Below are positions 1-10,329 of a DNA stretch of 64,000 nucleotides, one piece after another; positions within the stretch are counted from its first letter, which is position 1; each line of letters opens with the position of its first letter. The position numbers and the translations under genes are program-made. This DNA is from Spongospora subterranea f. sp. subterranea. Lineage: Eukaryota; Endomyxa: Phytomyxea; Phytomyxea; Plasmodiophorida. The notes under the pieces are model-generated. The model was given only the letters and a program-made list of their open reading frames with translations, searched no databases and was not told the origin of the DNA. The stretch covers positions 1 to 64,000 of the forward strand of contig JAUGWO010000167.1 of NCBI GenBank assembly GCA_049724395.1, in the 5' to 3' direction.

Positions 1-89
1 TTCGGCAAAAGGTTCTCGCCCTGTATGCGTCGGCTTCAAGCCATGGAACGAGGCGATAGGCGGCTGTACAAACGGCAGCGAACGAACCT

Positions 90-390
90 CGAAAAAGGAT
101 GGACGGCTGGGCTGTCGTACCATTTGAAAGGCGAGTGCATGCCGTTGCTGAGCGCTGAGGAGAAGGACGTGCTGCAACGGTTGATAGACCACAAACAAAC
201 GCTTCATAATTTTGGATAAAGCGGCACATTATTCCATTTTCTCGTCTGAGCCGCTATAAACTCTTCTCAAACCAGCTGCTCCAGCCTAATTCGGCTTCTT
301 TGGAATGTCGTTCTCCGCAACGCTCAAAAATGGCATGCACTCGGTTTGAAATGATACGACAGCCCCGTCGTCCATCCGGCTTCCACGACA
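90..390. repeat. imperfect inverted repeat, arms about 80 bp
   Basis: The stretch around 90-172 reappears inverted at about 305-390, sharing blocks such as GGATGGACG, GGGCTGTCGTA and GAGTGCATGCC with scattered mismatches. The loop is about 130 bp. A short open frame at 25-219 (64 codons) covers the left arm and resembles no family I know. The rest of 1-540 holds nothing I can assign. Confidence 0.6.
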
Positions 391-624
391 TCATCGATTA
401 GTACTCCTAGGACTTGGTACTGGAACACTAGCACACAGACCGTCATTTTATTCAAAAAAAAGTCATAAAAACCGACTCAAAAGGTTGGGTTGTTACCGTG
501 TAGTACGCAGTTTTAAACTGCGTGGGTTGTTGGTGGGTGGGTAACAACTAAATTCGTTACTGCCCTTAATTAAGATTCGGATTTCCCGTGGGCGCAGATT
601 TTGGATTCATCATTTGAGATAACG

Positions 625-1684
625 ATGCCGGGAAAGGTCTCCACCATCGGTCGCAAACGCACCAGCAAAACCGAGATCCTGGCAATAGTGACGTTTTTGG
701 AGAATCCAGAAAATTTCCTGCTTGTCACTGGAGGAGCTGCCCAGGGCAAGGCAATGGTCGCCGGCCAGAAGTTAAAAAAAATTGAAGGTTTCAAAGACAT
801 GGCGGCTTTTGTTAATTCTATGATTAATCAGAAGGACCGCCATTGGTCCCATGAGGACGCTAAGAGCCGATATAACAGCTACTGGAAACTGTACAAGAAA
901 ACCAGGAAAGAACGGTCACAAACCGGATGGGGCGTTGACGACAAAGACAGAGCCAAAGACATCCTCACAATTGAGGACAAGCTCGAGTCGCAATGTCCCT
1001 TTTACTCGCGCATGGACGCGTTGTTTGGTCACCGGCAGAATATTGCACCATCCGCTGTTGTTGAATTAGGAAATATTCCCGGCGTAGGTAGCCAGTTTTT
1101 TTAACACGTTCTCAAGCGTTGGCCAAAATATTTCGTCGGAGAGTGATATCGATTCCGAAAATTCAAATGACGCTGAAGAGGAAGATATTGATGACCCCCA
1201 CTCGCTGAACAATGCTTCTGAGAGCCAAGTTTCTTTGGATCCTCGTGACGAGAGGGTCCAGTCGCCTGACCGCGTGCTTGATTTTACAGTAACCGAGAAA
1301 AGTAGCGCCGGACGGTCGATTACGTCATCGCGTCGCCGTCCATTCAAAAGATGCAGATCAAAAATGGAGTTTCCTCTCCACAATACCCCTCAAAATATTC
1401 TCCCAAAGAATCAGAAAAAGGATTTTGCCGCTGTCTTGGCCGAAATTCAAGTCAATCAACTTGAGTTTGACCGCCAGAAACTGGACAGAGAAATGGCCTT
1501 ACAGGAAAAACTTGCAGCGATCGAAGCCCAGAAGCGGGAAGATCAATCACTTTTAGCAATACAGGTTGCCAAAGGCAACATGGTGGCCAGTCTCAAGCAG
1601 GCGGGTCACAGCATTGAAGAGATAAAGGAAGCTTTACTTCTTGTGTTTTCCATAAAAAGTTTGCCATTGCTTCTGTTTCCATAA
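625..1684 (+). CDS. Myb/SANT-like DNA-binding protein of the Harbinger element
   Basis: The start at 625 gives a protein opening MPGKVSTIGRKRT. Exon 1 runs to about 1085 and carries a SANT/trihelix-like region with conserved Trp residues in HWSHEDAKSRYNSYWKLYKK (residues about 72-91). A probable GT-AG intron (about 1085-1140) removes an in-frame stop. The second exon is acidic and serine-rich, then basic, and ends in a Glu/Gln/Lys-rich coiled coil (about 1430-1640). The layout, an N-terminal Myb-type domain with a C-terminal coiled coil, matches the accessory protein that PIF/Harbinger elements use with their transposase to reach DNA and the nucleus. A domesticated host factor is possible, but its position beside a transposase makes the transposon role much likelier. 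The splice site is inferred. Confidence 0.7.
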
Positions 1685-1687
1685 ATG

Positions 1688-2983
1688 TTATGCCCAGTAA
1701 TGCAGTACCTTCTGTTGAATGTCCCGACGCCACTGTTGAAGGGAATCATGAATGATTTGATTTGGCCCTCCTTGTCCAAGGGCATCTTCCTCATGTACAG
1801 GTTCTAGTGGAACTTCGTCTGCTACCAGTCGGCGTGAATTGACGATATTGTGCAAAACGCAGCTGGCAACAATCCAATCACAAACAAGATTGACATGAAC
1901 GCCTTTGTTAATGCAAATAGGTAATGCACGAAGTGACTGCCATCGACCTTTCAAAATGCCATTGCCATGTTCTGAAACAACACGGCCTCGCGAAAGCCTG
2001 AAGTTAAATTCTTCATTTTCTGCGACTGAAGCTGCAGGTTGACGGTACGGGACCAGCATTTGCCTGGTAAGAGAAAACCCTGAATCGCCAAACTGATACT
2101 GGCCAGGACTGAAATATCTCTCGGGGTCTTTGTGGACGTGTCCTGATTCCCATATACTTGAATCATGAACTGATCCTGGCCAACCAGCGATAAGATAAGT
2201 CGAATTTGCCGTTTGTGATCGAATGTAAGCATCACATTCATGGAGTATGTGCACTTTCTGTTATAGTACACCTCACCATCAAGGTTTGGCTTCTGAGCCA
2301 GAACGACATGAGTGCCATCGGTTGATAAGATACAATTATCGAAGCCGAATTCTGTCAGATTAAAGGCGCTTAATTTTTCTCTTTCGGAGGCATCAGGCCA
2401 ATAAATATACTTTAAAGAAAGGTTCTTCAAGGCATGAATCACTCGTTTGGTGTACAAGATTACGCTTCCGTAACCTATTCCTTTAGCCCTGGCAACTCTA
2501 CCGACCGCTGATCCATTTCCAAAATGGCCAATACGATCAAGAGCGCAGGCCAACTGAATCCATGTCTCACGCTGCGGGCAGGTAGAATTATTGTGAAATA
2601 TTGGGTCGTCTGCAGAATGTCAGCGTGAGTTTACCTTCTACTTAAGTAGGGAAACTACCTTCAATTTCGTGCAGAATGAAAGCAAAAGTTTGCTGACAAA
2701 CTCGAACTTCTTGAATGAACTCATCAACTTCAAGCAAGGGCAAAATTTTCAAAGCTCCCAGCTCTTTGCTGAGTTTACGTCGAGTGTTGATAAAGCGCTG
2801 CTCCATGACCCCTGCTTTAACAACCATTAGCATGTTTGCTGTTTTGCGGGCCCGAGCTGCTACGACAGGGTGTGAGTATCGAAACAGAAGTTGCTGAACC
2901 ACTAAAATGACTAAAGCGCCATCAAGGTCCCTCAACAATCGGCTTCTTTCGGAAACTCGCACCATCAGGTTTGACACCCCCAA
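1688..2983 (-). pseudogene. PIF/Harbinger transposase (DDE_Tnp_4 type)
   Basis: The protein begins MGVSNLMVRVSERSR. A short intron near 2600-2642 joins the N-terminal exon to a segment reading ETWIQLACALDRIGHFGNGS, typical of Harbinger transposases. The first catalytic Asp lies in ILSTDGTHV, the second region in AGWPGSVHDSS, and the last part, with GDSGF and the helix ending SCVLHNIVN, corresponds to the C-terminal DDE core. The reading frame changes once, around 2185-2200 between the KRQIR and YLIAGWPG segments, so this copy carries one apparent frameshift or sequencing slip. Otherwise it is close to full length at about 430 residues. Function: cut-and-paste transposition. Confidence 0.8.
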
Positions 2984-3123
2984 ATTTCAAAACGGATCTT
3001 ACGCTGATTTTGGTATGCGGGAAAACCGAATTTCCCGCCAAAAATATTCCGCGGGAGATTCGGTCATTTCAACAGGTTTGATACCCCCTACTGCACTGTA
3101 TTTACAAGTGATTGCGCGCAATG

Positions 3124-3161
3124 TTGGATCAATTTGGATCATTGGATCAATTTGGATCCAA
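3124..3161 (+). repeat. short direct repeat TTGGATCAATTTGGATC
   Basis: The 17-mer TTGGATCAATTTGGATC occurs twice in immediate succession with a 2-3 base offset. The surrounding interval 3100-3970 contains no gene I can support. Confidence 0.7.
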
Positions 3162-4026
3162 ATTGAGACGACTCACTGCTTCCAGTGATGGGCGGACCTC
3201 AAGTGAACCTGAAAGAATAAGCCGAAGGAAAATAGTGTACAAGATAGTGATTAGTGATCGTCCTGGTAAACTGAGCATACATACATCGATTTAGTAAAAA
3301 ACCGAGAACTAGAATCAATTTGTAGTTTGTCACTGTGGTTTGTTTCTTGATTATAATGTTGAGCATTGTATTCTCACTCGAAGGCACCAGTGCATTGCGT
3401 ATTGCATTAACGGGTTTCACTGAATTAATGTATGTATTAGGGTTTTTCGGTCATGTTGGGGCATTAGAAGGGCATCTGGAGCTTCCAGCACGATGATTGT
3501 TGATTGGACTTGCACCAGCCTTGATACAGGCCAAACATTTACCCTTGCGCCGAACTAACAATGATCTATTCAAAGTCAATTGCTCAAAAGAAGGACAACT
3601 TAGCTTGTTAACAGTTCAATACCTATTAACATCGTCTGCACCCCTGCCTCTTTTCCTGGGTGGCAGTACCGGAACATTGATAAGAGGCTCGGTTTGATCA
3701 TTACTATTTTCAATAAAGGCCCCCATCTCCGTGTAGGCTAGTTCGGAATAAAATTAGATTCATTGTCAATAGCTTGTACGTGTGCTCATTGTTGATGGCA
3801 TGTGGTTCGACCGTCTTCCAACGACTGTTAATTATGGTGAATCGAACATCTGCTTTCGCTGGGTACACAGTGCTTTGATATACAGTCATGCCCAAGTGAG
3901 TTTGAGCAGCATTTGGAATCGTCTGAGGACGCCCATTGTCGTCACAAGCAGCTGCAGTGATATTCAATTCAAGTCTGAACTCATCTTTGGCGAACAGCGC
4001 TGAACTGCGGTTGCGCCATTCCTGAA

Positions 4027-6192
4027 ATGCGTGTCCTCAACTTGTTGGGACTACTAATTTTGGCGACCAGACCGACTCGATCTGTGACAACCGAAACTGG
4101 TCACGGTTGGGGCGATGCGCTTGGTTCACATCAGGCCAATGCCGCCACAAGAATCGCCTCCTCGACTTTCTCGGTATGGACGGCGGAATGTCGCTCCAAA
4201 GAATTGAATAAATTCTGAAATCATTGGCCGTGCAGGACACCATGTCGCCGTCGCAGGAGTGGGCCCATGACGAGACCCAAGATATTCCTCGTGTCGACCC
4301 GTTTGATGAAAGTTCTTCGATCAATATAGCCGTGCAGTTCATCTTCAAAAAGAAGTTCGGCTTGTTAAAGTGCGTTTTTAGGAATGGGACTCGAGCCCGG
4401 GGTTCGAACATTGACGCGCCCCATATCAGTATCGATTCTCAACAGTTGAGCCAGGAGGGCGAGGAGCTCGATTGCCGTTTTGATCTAAATCGAATTCCCA
4501 TCGAGTCGGAAATTTTGCCGTCAAAAGAATTTCTCGAGAATTTCGTGCCCGATAACAGAAACGCCCTCCAGTTTGGCAGTTCTTCCAAGAATTTAGCGGT
4601 TCAGTTGATGTACATATTGTGTTTTGGTTTGCTGAGTTCTTCTTAGGATCAGAACCCGAGCACGAGTTCAAACCGTGATGCATCCTGTATTGATGGTCAA
4701 CAGTCAATTGAAAGGGTACAGGGCAAAACTTTGAATTTCCGGATCGAAAACACCATTAATTCGAAAACCCTGCTTTTTGACGTCGATGAGATTTTCGTGC
4801 CAGTAAGAGATTGCCGAGAATCGTGATCACCAATATTTGCTTATGGGCGTACTAGGATGGATTTCCGGAGCAAACTCAAATAATGGTTCATTTTGATAAT
4901 GCGTTGGGATTGAGAAAGCATTGTCCGCCCCTAAATTGGAACCTGGATGAGGTCAAAGATTATAAGAGTCTCTGTGTGTTTCTGGTCAGAACTCAGGTTC
5001 CCGCTCTGTCTGGGATCTGATGATCACAAACGGTATTGTCTGCTTAGGGAAAGGAGACGAATCAAGAACAGGTCAAGTTATACAACAGTTTCGCCATGTC
5101 GGAACACATGATGAAGCTACAGTTGCTCGGAAAGTCGGGGCCGGATACCGTTCAGGTCAAACAAAAGAACATCGGTGTTCCTCATCCTAGGCTAATGACC
5201 AAGGCAGCCAACACCCTGCAAAAACTGATCCTCATTTCGAATTTTGTTTTGAAACTGGTCTCTTGCACAAGATCGCTCATCGGTATTGATCCTCAGGTGA
5301 TTCGTTTTTTCAATCGCTCCTGTATCCCCGTCCTTCGATGTCTTGTGAACTGCTGGGGCAAAGACGTGGACCTGTTCCAGACACGTTGGGGCCCGCTTTT
5401 TAATCACAAGTGTTTTGGAGACAAATTGTGCCCCGGTCCTAAATCACATCTTGACACCTGTGCCTCTCAGAGGATGAAAATCTTCCAAAACCCTGAGTCC
5501 TGGTTTTCATTCGCATTTTTTGAGAAAAACTGATGAACATTTGTGCTTTCAGACACGAAGACTCCGGTTTAGTAAATCTCAAAGATCTTAAAGAGGCTAT
5601 TTCAACGTCCAAAACCTCACAACACAAACTTGGTTTGCTTTGGAAATTCAACGAGATATTCCGATCAAGTGACCCCACGACTCAAAAGGATCACCAAGCA
5701 TATTATAACCTGTCTTCGGAACCCATCTGGGGGTGCTTTGTTCATCACTGTGACAAAAATATAATTAAGTGGCTTCGGAAATGGGGCCCTAAATTCGCGC
5801 ATTCCCAATTCAGCAAGCGGAGATGTCAGGGCATTATGAACGATCCTTGCGGAGAGGTCAACAAACCATTTGATATTGAAGCAAGACGTGGTCTTCGCTT
5901 TACATCAACCCGAGACCTCCTCCCAGTGTTGTTCAAAATTCTCCAACAGTTTGATCACGAGAGGCCAAAATCAAAGAGATCGCCTCATCCGGATTTGACC
6001 GCGTTGGTCAGAGAAAGCATTCGTCCTATCAACAATTGTTTGCTTTATCATTGCAATGGACTTGTTGATGAATTTGTTGGCAGATGGGGAGAATCACTAA
6101 ATTACTACAAGTTCGGGGTCAAATGCTGTCCTGGACCAATCAAAACGCAAGATGGTAAATGTCCATATAATCGTTTGCCATTTCAAGATTAG
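4027..6192 (+). CDS. secreted Cys/Trp-Gly repeat protein, copy A
   Basis: I do not recognise this family. The start at 4027 opens MRVLNLLGLLILATRPTRS, a good signal peptide, so the product is probably secreted. The first intron runs about 4171-4233 (GTATGG...GTGCAG). Exons 3 and 4 (about 4378-4604 and 4653-4810) look like tandem duplicates; both carry an ID-S/G-QQ motif. The exon from about 5050 encodes repeat R1 (CLVNC...RWG...CPG); the final exon, from 5533, encodes R2 (GCFVHHC...KWG...CQG) and R3 (NCLLYHC...RWG...CCPG). Relative to copies B and C, exon 3 has a frame disruption. R1 and the R2-R3 exon are in different frames, so an extra splice or decay is implied. An AATAAA follows the stop. 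Copy B is its inverted twin. Confidence 0.6.
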
Positions 6193-6234
6193 GTAATTTG
6201 CTGAGCCTCCAATTACTCAACAAACAAGGTATCA

Positions 6235-6240
6235 AATAAA
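6235..6240 (+). terminator. AATAAA polyadenylation signal of copy A
   Basis: AATAAA lies 43 bp after the copy A stop. The same hexamer, within the shared context AATAAACCTGATGG, follows the stops of copies B (10643-10638), D (21970-21965) and E (25302-25297) on the minus strand, and a close variant follows F (32250-32245). This supports the 3' gene ends. Confidence 0.75.
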
Positions 6241-6589
6241 CCTGATGGACTTAAGGGTTGTTTTTTCTCAAGTGTTATTGGATTCTTCTCTTGTATTCAT
6301 ATCAACTTTTTCTTTCAAATACCGTCATTTTTCCGTATATTTCCGTTGGATTCTGGCCAACATTGGGCGAGATACATATGTGGATTCAACACCTCCTCCT
6401 CCCTTATGAACTAGGTAGACAACTCACGCTCGATTGATGTCGATTGATGTTGATCGGTTGGAGTGGTGCTGTGACCTATGGAATACTTTGGCTTTTACTC
6501 CAAGGTTATTGACGTGGAACGACCTGGGACTATTGTAATATAAATGTGCTTTTCTACCCGATTGTCGGGGTCGTCAGTGGTTTGTAATG

Positions 6590-7106
6590 GAATTAGGCAG
6601 GCCTACAATATCGTTGGTATATATTGTAACCAGAAGCACTGGCGTATTTCTGTCGTTGGTGTGAGTTCTGGTTTGAAATCTACTTGTTTGAAGTGCTCTA
6701 GGAGGTGTTGGATGTATTCACCTTGAGTTATGATTGAGTTTGCTTCATGCTGTAGGATTTCGATTTCTAAGAACATTTTTACAGCTCCGAGGTCTTTACT
6801 TCTGAATGTTGAATACAAGTCTCGTAAGGGGACTGTTGTAAATGGCTGCCTTTCAGCGTCTTAAACAGGATTGTTTGCCAGACACGGTCTTCTTGTTTAA
6901 GTTCATATAGGTCTTTGCTCAGAATGCAAGCATCTCCGCCCCTTTCTGAACAAACTCCTCTGGGGCCATGTAAATGGGCTCCAACAGTTGTGCCTTCAAT
7001 GCGGCGTTCGAAAGTCCCTGTTTGATATTGGCCATTTGCGGTTCGATGAATGGATCACGATCAATCGCATAGAGTGTAAGTTAAGACATATGAGAATGTG
7101 TCTGTA
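6590..7106 (-). mobile_element. Ty1/copia reverse-transcriptase fossil (first half, nested)
   Basis: On the minus strand this encodes copia reverse-transcriptase segments: an EPIYMAPEEFVQKG stretch and a KDLGAVKMFLEIEI stretch. The same element continues at 9440-9660, beyond an inserted pogo-like transposon. It is old and broken, with several breaks. Confidence 0.75.
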
Positions 7107-7221
7107 TACGGTACTTAACAAAATAAAAACCACACAAAAAAATCACAATTTTCGGAATTTTTCGTCACCTTTTAATTTATTAAGGTGATTTTTCATTAAC
7201 AAAAAATTCACCTTCTGATAG

Positions 7222-7430
7222 TCCTAAGAAGAATAAAATATCACCACGGACTCCGCATAATTCTGACGTCATCTTTCCCAAGCTTCCTTCAGATTTGGCA
7301 GATTCTAAGAGCTCCTTCATCAATGGGCGATGCAACTGACGTTGTCGCGCCTCAATGACAATTTCACTCGGAATGCCGCTGAGGCTGATAAGTCCTAGGA
7401 AAATAAAAATATCACCGCGGACTCCGCACT
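7222..7430. repeat. inverted partial copy of the transposase gene bounded by a direct repeat
   Basis: Positions 7256-7385 are the reverse complement of 7611-7748 inside the downstream coding region. This inverted segment is bounded by two near-identical copies of a stretch containing TATCACCRCGGACTCCGC (about 7222-7258 and 7390-7430). The layout looks like template switching during repair or replication. Confidence 0.8.
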
Positions 7431-7442
7431 CTTTTCAGCATC

Positions 7443-8003
7443 ATGAAGAGGTTTTTGCTCTCCAATCCTGCCAATCAGAGATGGGTCGAGGCTCAAGAGC
7501 GCAGGCAGCGAGCGCAAAGTAATGTTCATGAAATTTCTCGTTTAGTTCGTCGAAAAATGTTTCCGGAGTTGCATCTGCAGTCTCTGCAGCCACTTGTTAG
7601 GGACGACCCTAAACCTATCCTCAGCGGCATTCCGAGTGAAATTGTCATTGAGGCGCGACAACGTCAGTTGCATCGCCGATTGATGAAGGAGCTCTTAGAG
7701 TCTGCCAAATCTAAAGGAAGCTTGGGAAAGATGACGTCAGAATTATACCGTACCATGACATGGGAAAAAAAGTCCAAGGCCGTTCTCTTCTACCTTCACA
7801 ATTCTCTTGGCAACGTTGATGCTGAATTTACCTGTACAATTTTCGGTATTAACCTGAACACTTTCAACAACTGGATTTGGCAAAAACAATATTTTGAGAA
7901 ATGGTATCATTATGTGGAAGCATTTACTGCCTCTGACATTCTACCCTCTATACCATCTTCTTTGAGAAGCGCATTAATGCGGTTGATCCGCAAAGCAAAG
8001 TGA
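7443..8003 (+). CDS. pogo-like transposase, N-terminal part
   Basis: An open frame of 186 codons from 7443, basic and helical (for example RQRQLHRRLMKELLESAKSK), followed by a helix-turn-helix-like part in which WEKKSKAVLFYLHNSLGN precedes FTCTIFGINLNTFNNWIWQK. That looks like the DNA-binding half of pogo-type transposases. It lies just inside the left terminal repeat and ahead of the catalytic fragments downstream. Assignment rests on the element's ends and on the downstream DDE-type segment. Confidence 0.65.
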   Translation: MKRFLLSNPANQRWVEAQERRQRAQSNVHEISRLVRRKMFPELHLQSLQPLVRDDPKPILSGIPSEIVIEARQRQLHRRLMKELLESAKSKGSLGKMTSELYRTMTWEKKSKAVLFYLHNSLGNVDAEFTCTIFGINLNTFNNWIWQKQYFEKWYHYVEAFTASDILPSIPSSLRSALMRLIRKAK

Positions 8004-8289
8004 ATATTGACCCGAAATACAATGTAAGCCATTCTGGCAAAACGTATGTTTCATCGTTCTCATCTGGGAGCCGCCATCAGAAAAAGAAAATGAGCACGTG
8101 TGACAAAAATATTGTTTATGTTCGCAAGACTTCCAAAACAGCTATTCATTCTGGCAACATCACCCCAGCTCTCTCGCAGTGGCTCCACAGGGTGCTTAAG
8201 AGGCATCATTTTTCAATCCGTAAAGAATCAATATCCCAGACAGTACCCACAAATTGGTAGATCTGTCTGGAATCAACTGCCCTTATTCG

Positions 8290-9267
8290 GCAAAACATGT
8301 CAACAGCTGGTGTTACTCGCTTGGTGAATGCAGATGAGATGTTCTTGCAATTCTACCCCAAAGAGTGCATCTAATCGCTCCAACAAATGTTAGTCGAGTC
8401 GGATCCAACAGAAGTGAGGATGAGAACCAATTGTACTGTGCATGGTCGCCTGTGAGATGAATCAGTCCCGTTATTCGGCAAAACATCTCATAATGACTGG
8501 TGTTTCGTAATGGGACACTGCTGAGACGTTCTCGCAACTTGGGATGGAAAGACGATCACCTTCCATCCGCTCACTGGAAATGATTAGTCGATGTTGCCTT
8601 TACCTGCGTTGGTTACGAAAAATCCAGATGAGAAGTTGTGTAATGACCTGGACGGAACGAACTACAGGGCTTAAGCTAAACTCTAGACGAAGGAAACTAA
8701 CAGAGGATGAGGCAAAACGTGGTGCTTTACTAGAACTTAATACATCTGAGCCACTGAAGATGGATCGAGGGATGTTGTAATTGGATAGATATTATTGACT
8801 CTTGCTATCCAGATAACAAGTTGGGCTTAATTTGGGACGCAGCTACAAGCCATTTCTGTGAAACCGTTGTGAACCAAGCGGCCCAGCTAAAAATTGTCTT
8901 GAGTGGAATTCCTCCTGGTTGCACAAGTCTAATCCAAATTTGTGACTTGATCGCCAACAAGCCTATCAAACAGGCTTTCAAAAAACTATATGTCTCGTGG
9001 AAGAGACGATCAGACCCTGGTCCTGGAGGAAAGTATAAGGTTGACCGCAATGATGTAATTCAATGGCTTGAGGAATCTATCGAAGAAGTTGACAAGAACC
9101 TGGCATCGTTATCCGGAATTTCTAAAGCTTTCAGTGCTTACGGCCAGGATCATCGTTCTAATAATCAAGCCGCATTTATGGAGTACTTGGCAAAGCATGA
9201 GGAAAATGGAGTGTACAAGTCGCTGCTGAAAAATCAGAAAAGTTTGAATTTGAGTGATTCTGGATAA
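8290..9267 (+). pseudogene. pogo-like transposase, catalytic part (degraded)
   Basis: A first catalytic motif, RLVNADEMFLQFYPKE, is visible near 8320-8370, followed by a run resembling RVGSNRSEDE. The second, GLIWDAATSHF, is at about 8824-8856, and the third region, PPGCTSLIQICDLIANKPIK, at about 8908-8967; the frame closes at 9267. These are the three catalytic stations of the DDE_1 superfamily. The middle is broken by frame changes and by a tandem duplication (about 8262-8345 repeated at 8458-8545, both with TTATTCGGCAAAACAT), so this copy cannot encode an intact enzyme. Confidence 0.75.
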
Positions 9268-9439
9268 CAAAATTGAGGTTTTTGTCGGTTTTATCGCATG
9301 TTTTCGACTTGGCGAATTTTGAAAAGGTGCACTGAAAAGTTAACAATAAAATCACAAATTGGGCCCATTTTTCTCCACTTTTAATATTGAACAAATCACT
9401 TTTTAGAACACGGTCTAGTGTTTTTTTTGTTAAGTACGG

Positions 9440-9660
9440 TAATCAAGAACATACCGTTGGGGTAAACCCCCTGCCAACGAATCTCGTCTTTCATGTGGGG
9501 ATCTGAACAATGTCCATCTTTTGATAAAATTCCATTTTCCTGGTGTTGACCTGGGTCATTCGGGGAATAGAGTCTATTAGTGTCCATGTACCATTATCTG
9601 AGTGTGTCTTCATCTCTGTGGCAACGGATTTCATCCAAAATACTTTGATCCAATTTTGTT
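9440..9660 (-). mobile_element. Ty1/copia reverse-transcriptase fossil (second half)
   Basis: Continuation of the copia fossil interrupted by the pogo-like element. On the minus strand a KSVATEMKTHSDNGTWTLID stretch matches the start of the copia reverse-transcriptase domain. Broken and old. The remainder up to about 10330 contains only short unassigned frames. Confidence 0.65.
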
Positions 9661-10329
9661 GGGCGGTAATTGTTGTTCTGTTCGTGGCTGAGTTCTTATG
9701 GATCCTGATCGTCTGCTGATTCAGGTGGACGCTGTCGCGGTAAAGATAATTCGTCAGACGTCAGGTCGCGACGAACTAGCACTTTTTTATCGTTATCGCG
9801 CAGGAAGTTGTGCCTTTGAATTATTGGAAATATCCAAGAATACTACCTGGCCATCCACAACGATTATCTGTCTATTATCAAACACTCGTCGAAGAAATTT
9901 CATCTCTGTAATTACATTTTGGTTTTGAAGGCACGACTTTCGGAGCATCGTTGAACTCATACCCTGCACATTGGCCAATCACGAAACCGTTGTTGACGCA
10001 TTGATGAATTGGTATAGAAAAACTGGAGCACGAGCTACCCCTGGCAGAATTATTTAATGAACGACTGGAAACAGCCCATCAGCATATATCACAATCAGAG
10101 AATTGGAAAGAGCAGTTAAAAAGCAAACAGCACGTCTGTTGGAGGAATACTGTAGCGGAATCCCCAACAGCCTGATTGAACATATGTGCTCAAATCACAT
10201 ATTCATGGACACCTTTCTAAAGACAATCAATACGGACATCATTGAGATTGAAAATTTCCACAAGAAATGAAGATCGTCAAAATACGGCCACTACCGAAAG
10301 CGAAAACAGGAAAATATCAGCCGATACAC

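Larger units (their letters stand above)
550..3100. mobile_element. PIF/Harbinger DNA transposon
   Basis: Two genes in tail-to-tail orientation, a Myb/SANT-like protein on the plus strand and a DDE transposase on the minus strand, are the classic two-gene content of PIF/Harbinger elements. Their ends meet within 4 bp (stop codons near 1684 and 1688). I could not establish terminal inverted repeats or a 3-bp target duplication, so the outer borders are estimates. A 16-bp motif, GGGGGTRTCAAACCTG on the minus strand, occurs twice 105 bp apart near the right end (about 2966-2982 and 3076-3091); one copy overlaps the transposase start codon. The element looks fairly recent, with mostly open coding exons and one apparent frame slip in the transposase. 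Confidence 0.8.
3975..6550 (+). repeat. left arm of 2.6 kb inverted duplication (carries copy A)
   Basis: This segment is repeated inverted at about 10330-12985. The arms include the whole copy A/B gene, its 3' flank and about 50 bp upstream of the start codon. The inner boundary is sharp: the sequence next to TTCTACCCGA at about 6550 matches the inverse at about 10330. The spacer of about 3.8 kb holds a copia fossil with a nested pogo-like element. Confidence 0.9.
7109..9439 (+). mobile_element. pogo/Tc1-like DNA transposon with TA target duplication
   Basis: Terminal inverted repeats CGGTACTTAACAAAA (left, from 7109) and CCGTACTTAACAAAA (right, ending 9439, read inward) are flanked on both sides by TA (7107-7108 and 9440-9441), the target duplication of the Tc1/mariner/pogo superfamily. 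The 2.33 kb element splits a minus-strand copia reverse-transcriptase fossil, so it is the younger of the two. Inside lie a degraded transposase and two internal rearrangements: an inverted copy of part of the transposase 5' region, and a tandem duplication near 8262-8545. Confidence 0.9.

Noticed and set aside
550-3100. Myb-like gene as an independent host transcription factor
   Set aside because: Its tail-to-tail pairing with a Harbinger transposase within 4 bp is the standard element layout.
4037-4707. Long minus-strand frames opposite the N-terminal exons of copy A
   Set aside because: They are antisense shadows; the signal peptide and conserved modules are on the plus strand and are conserved between copies.
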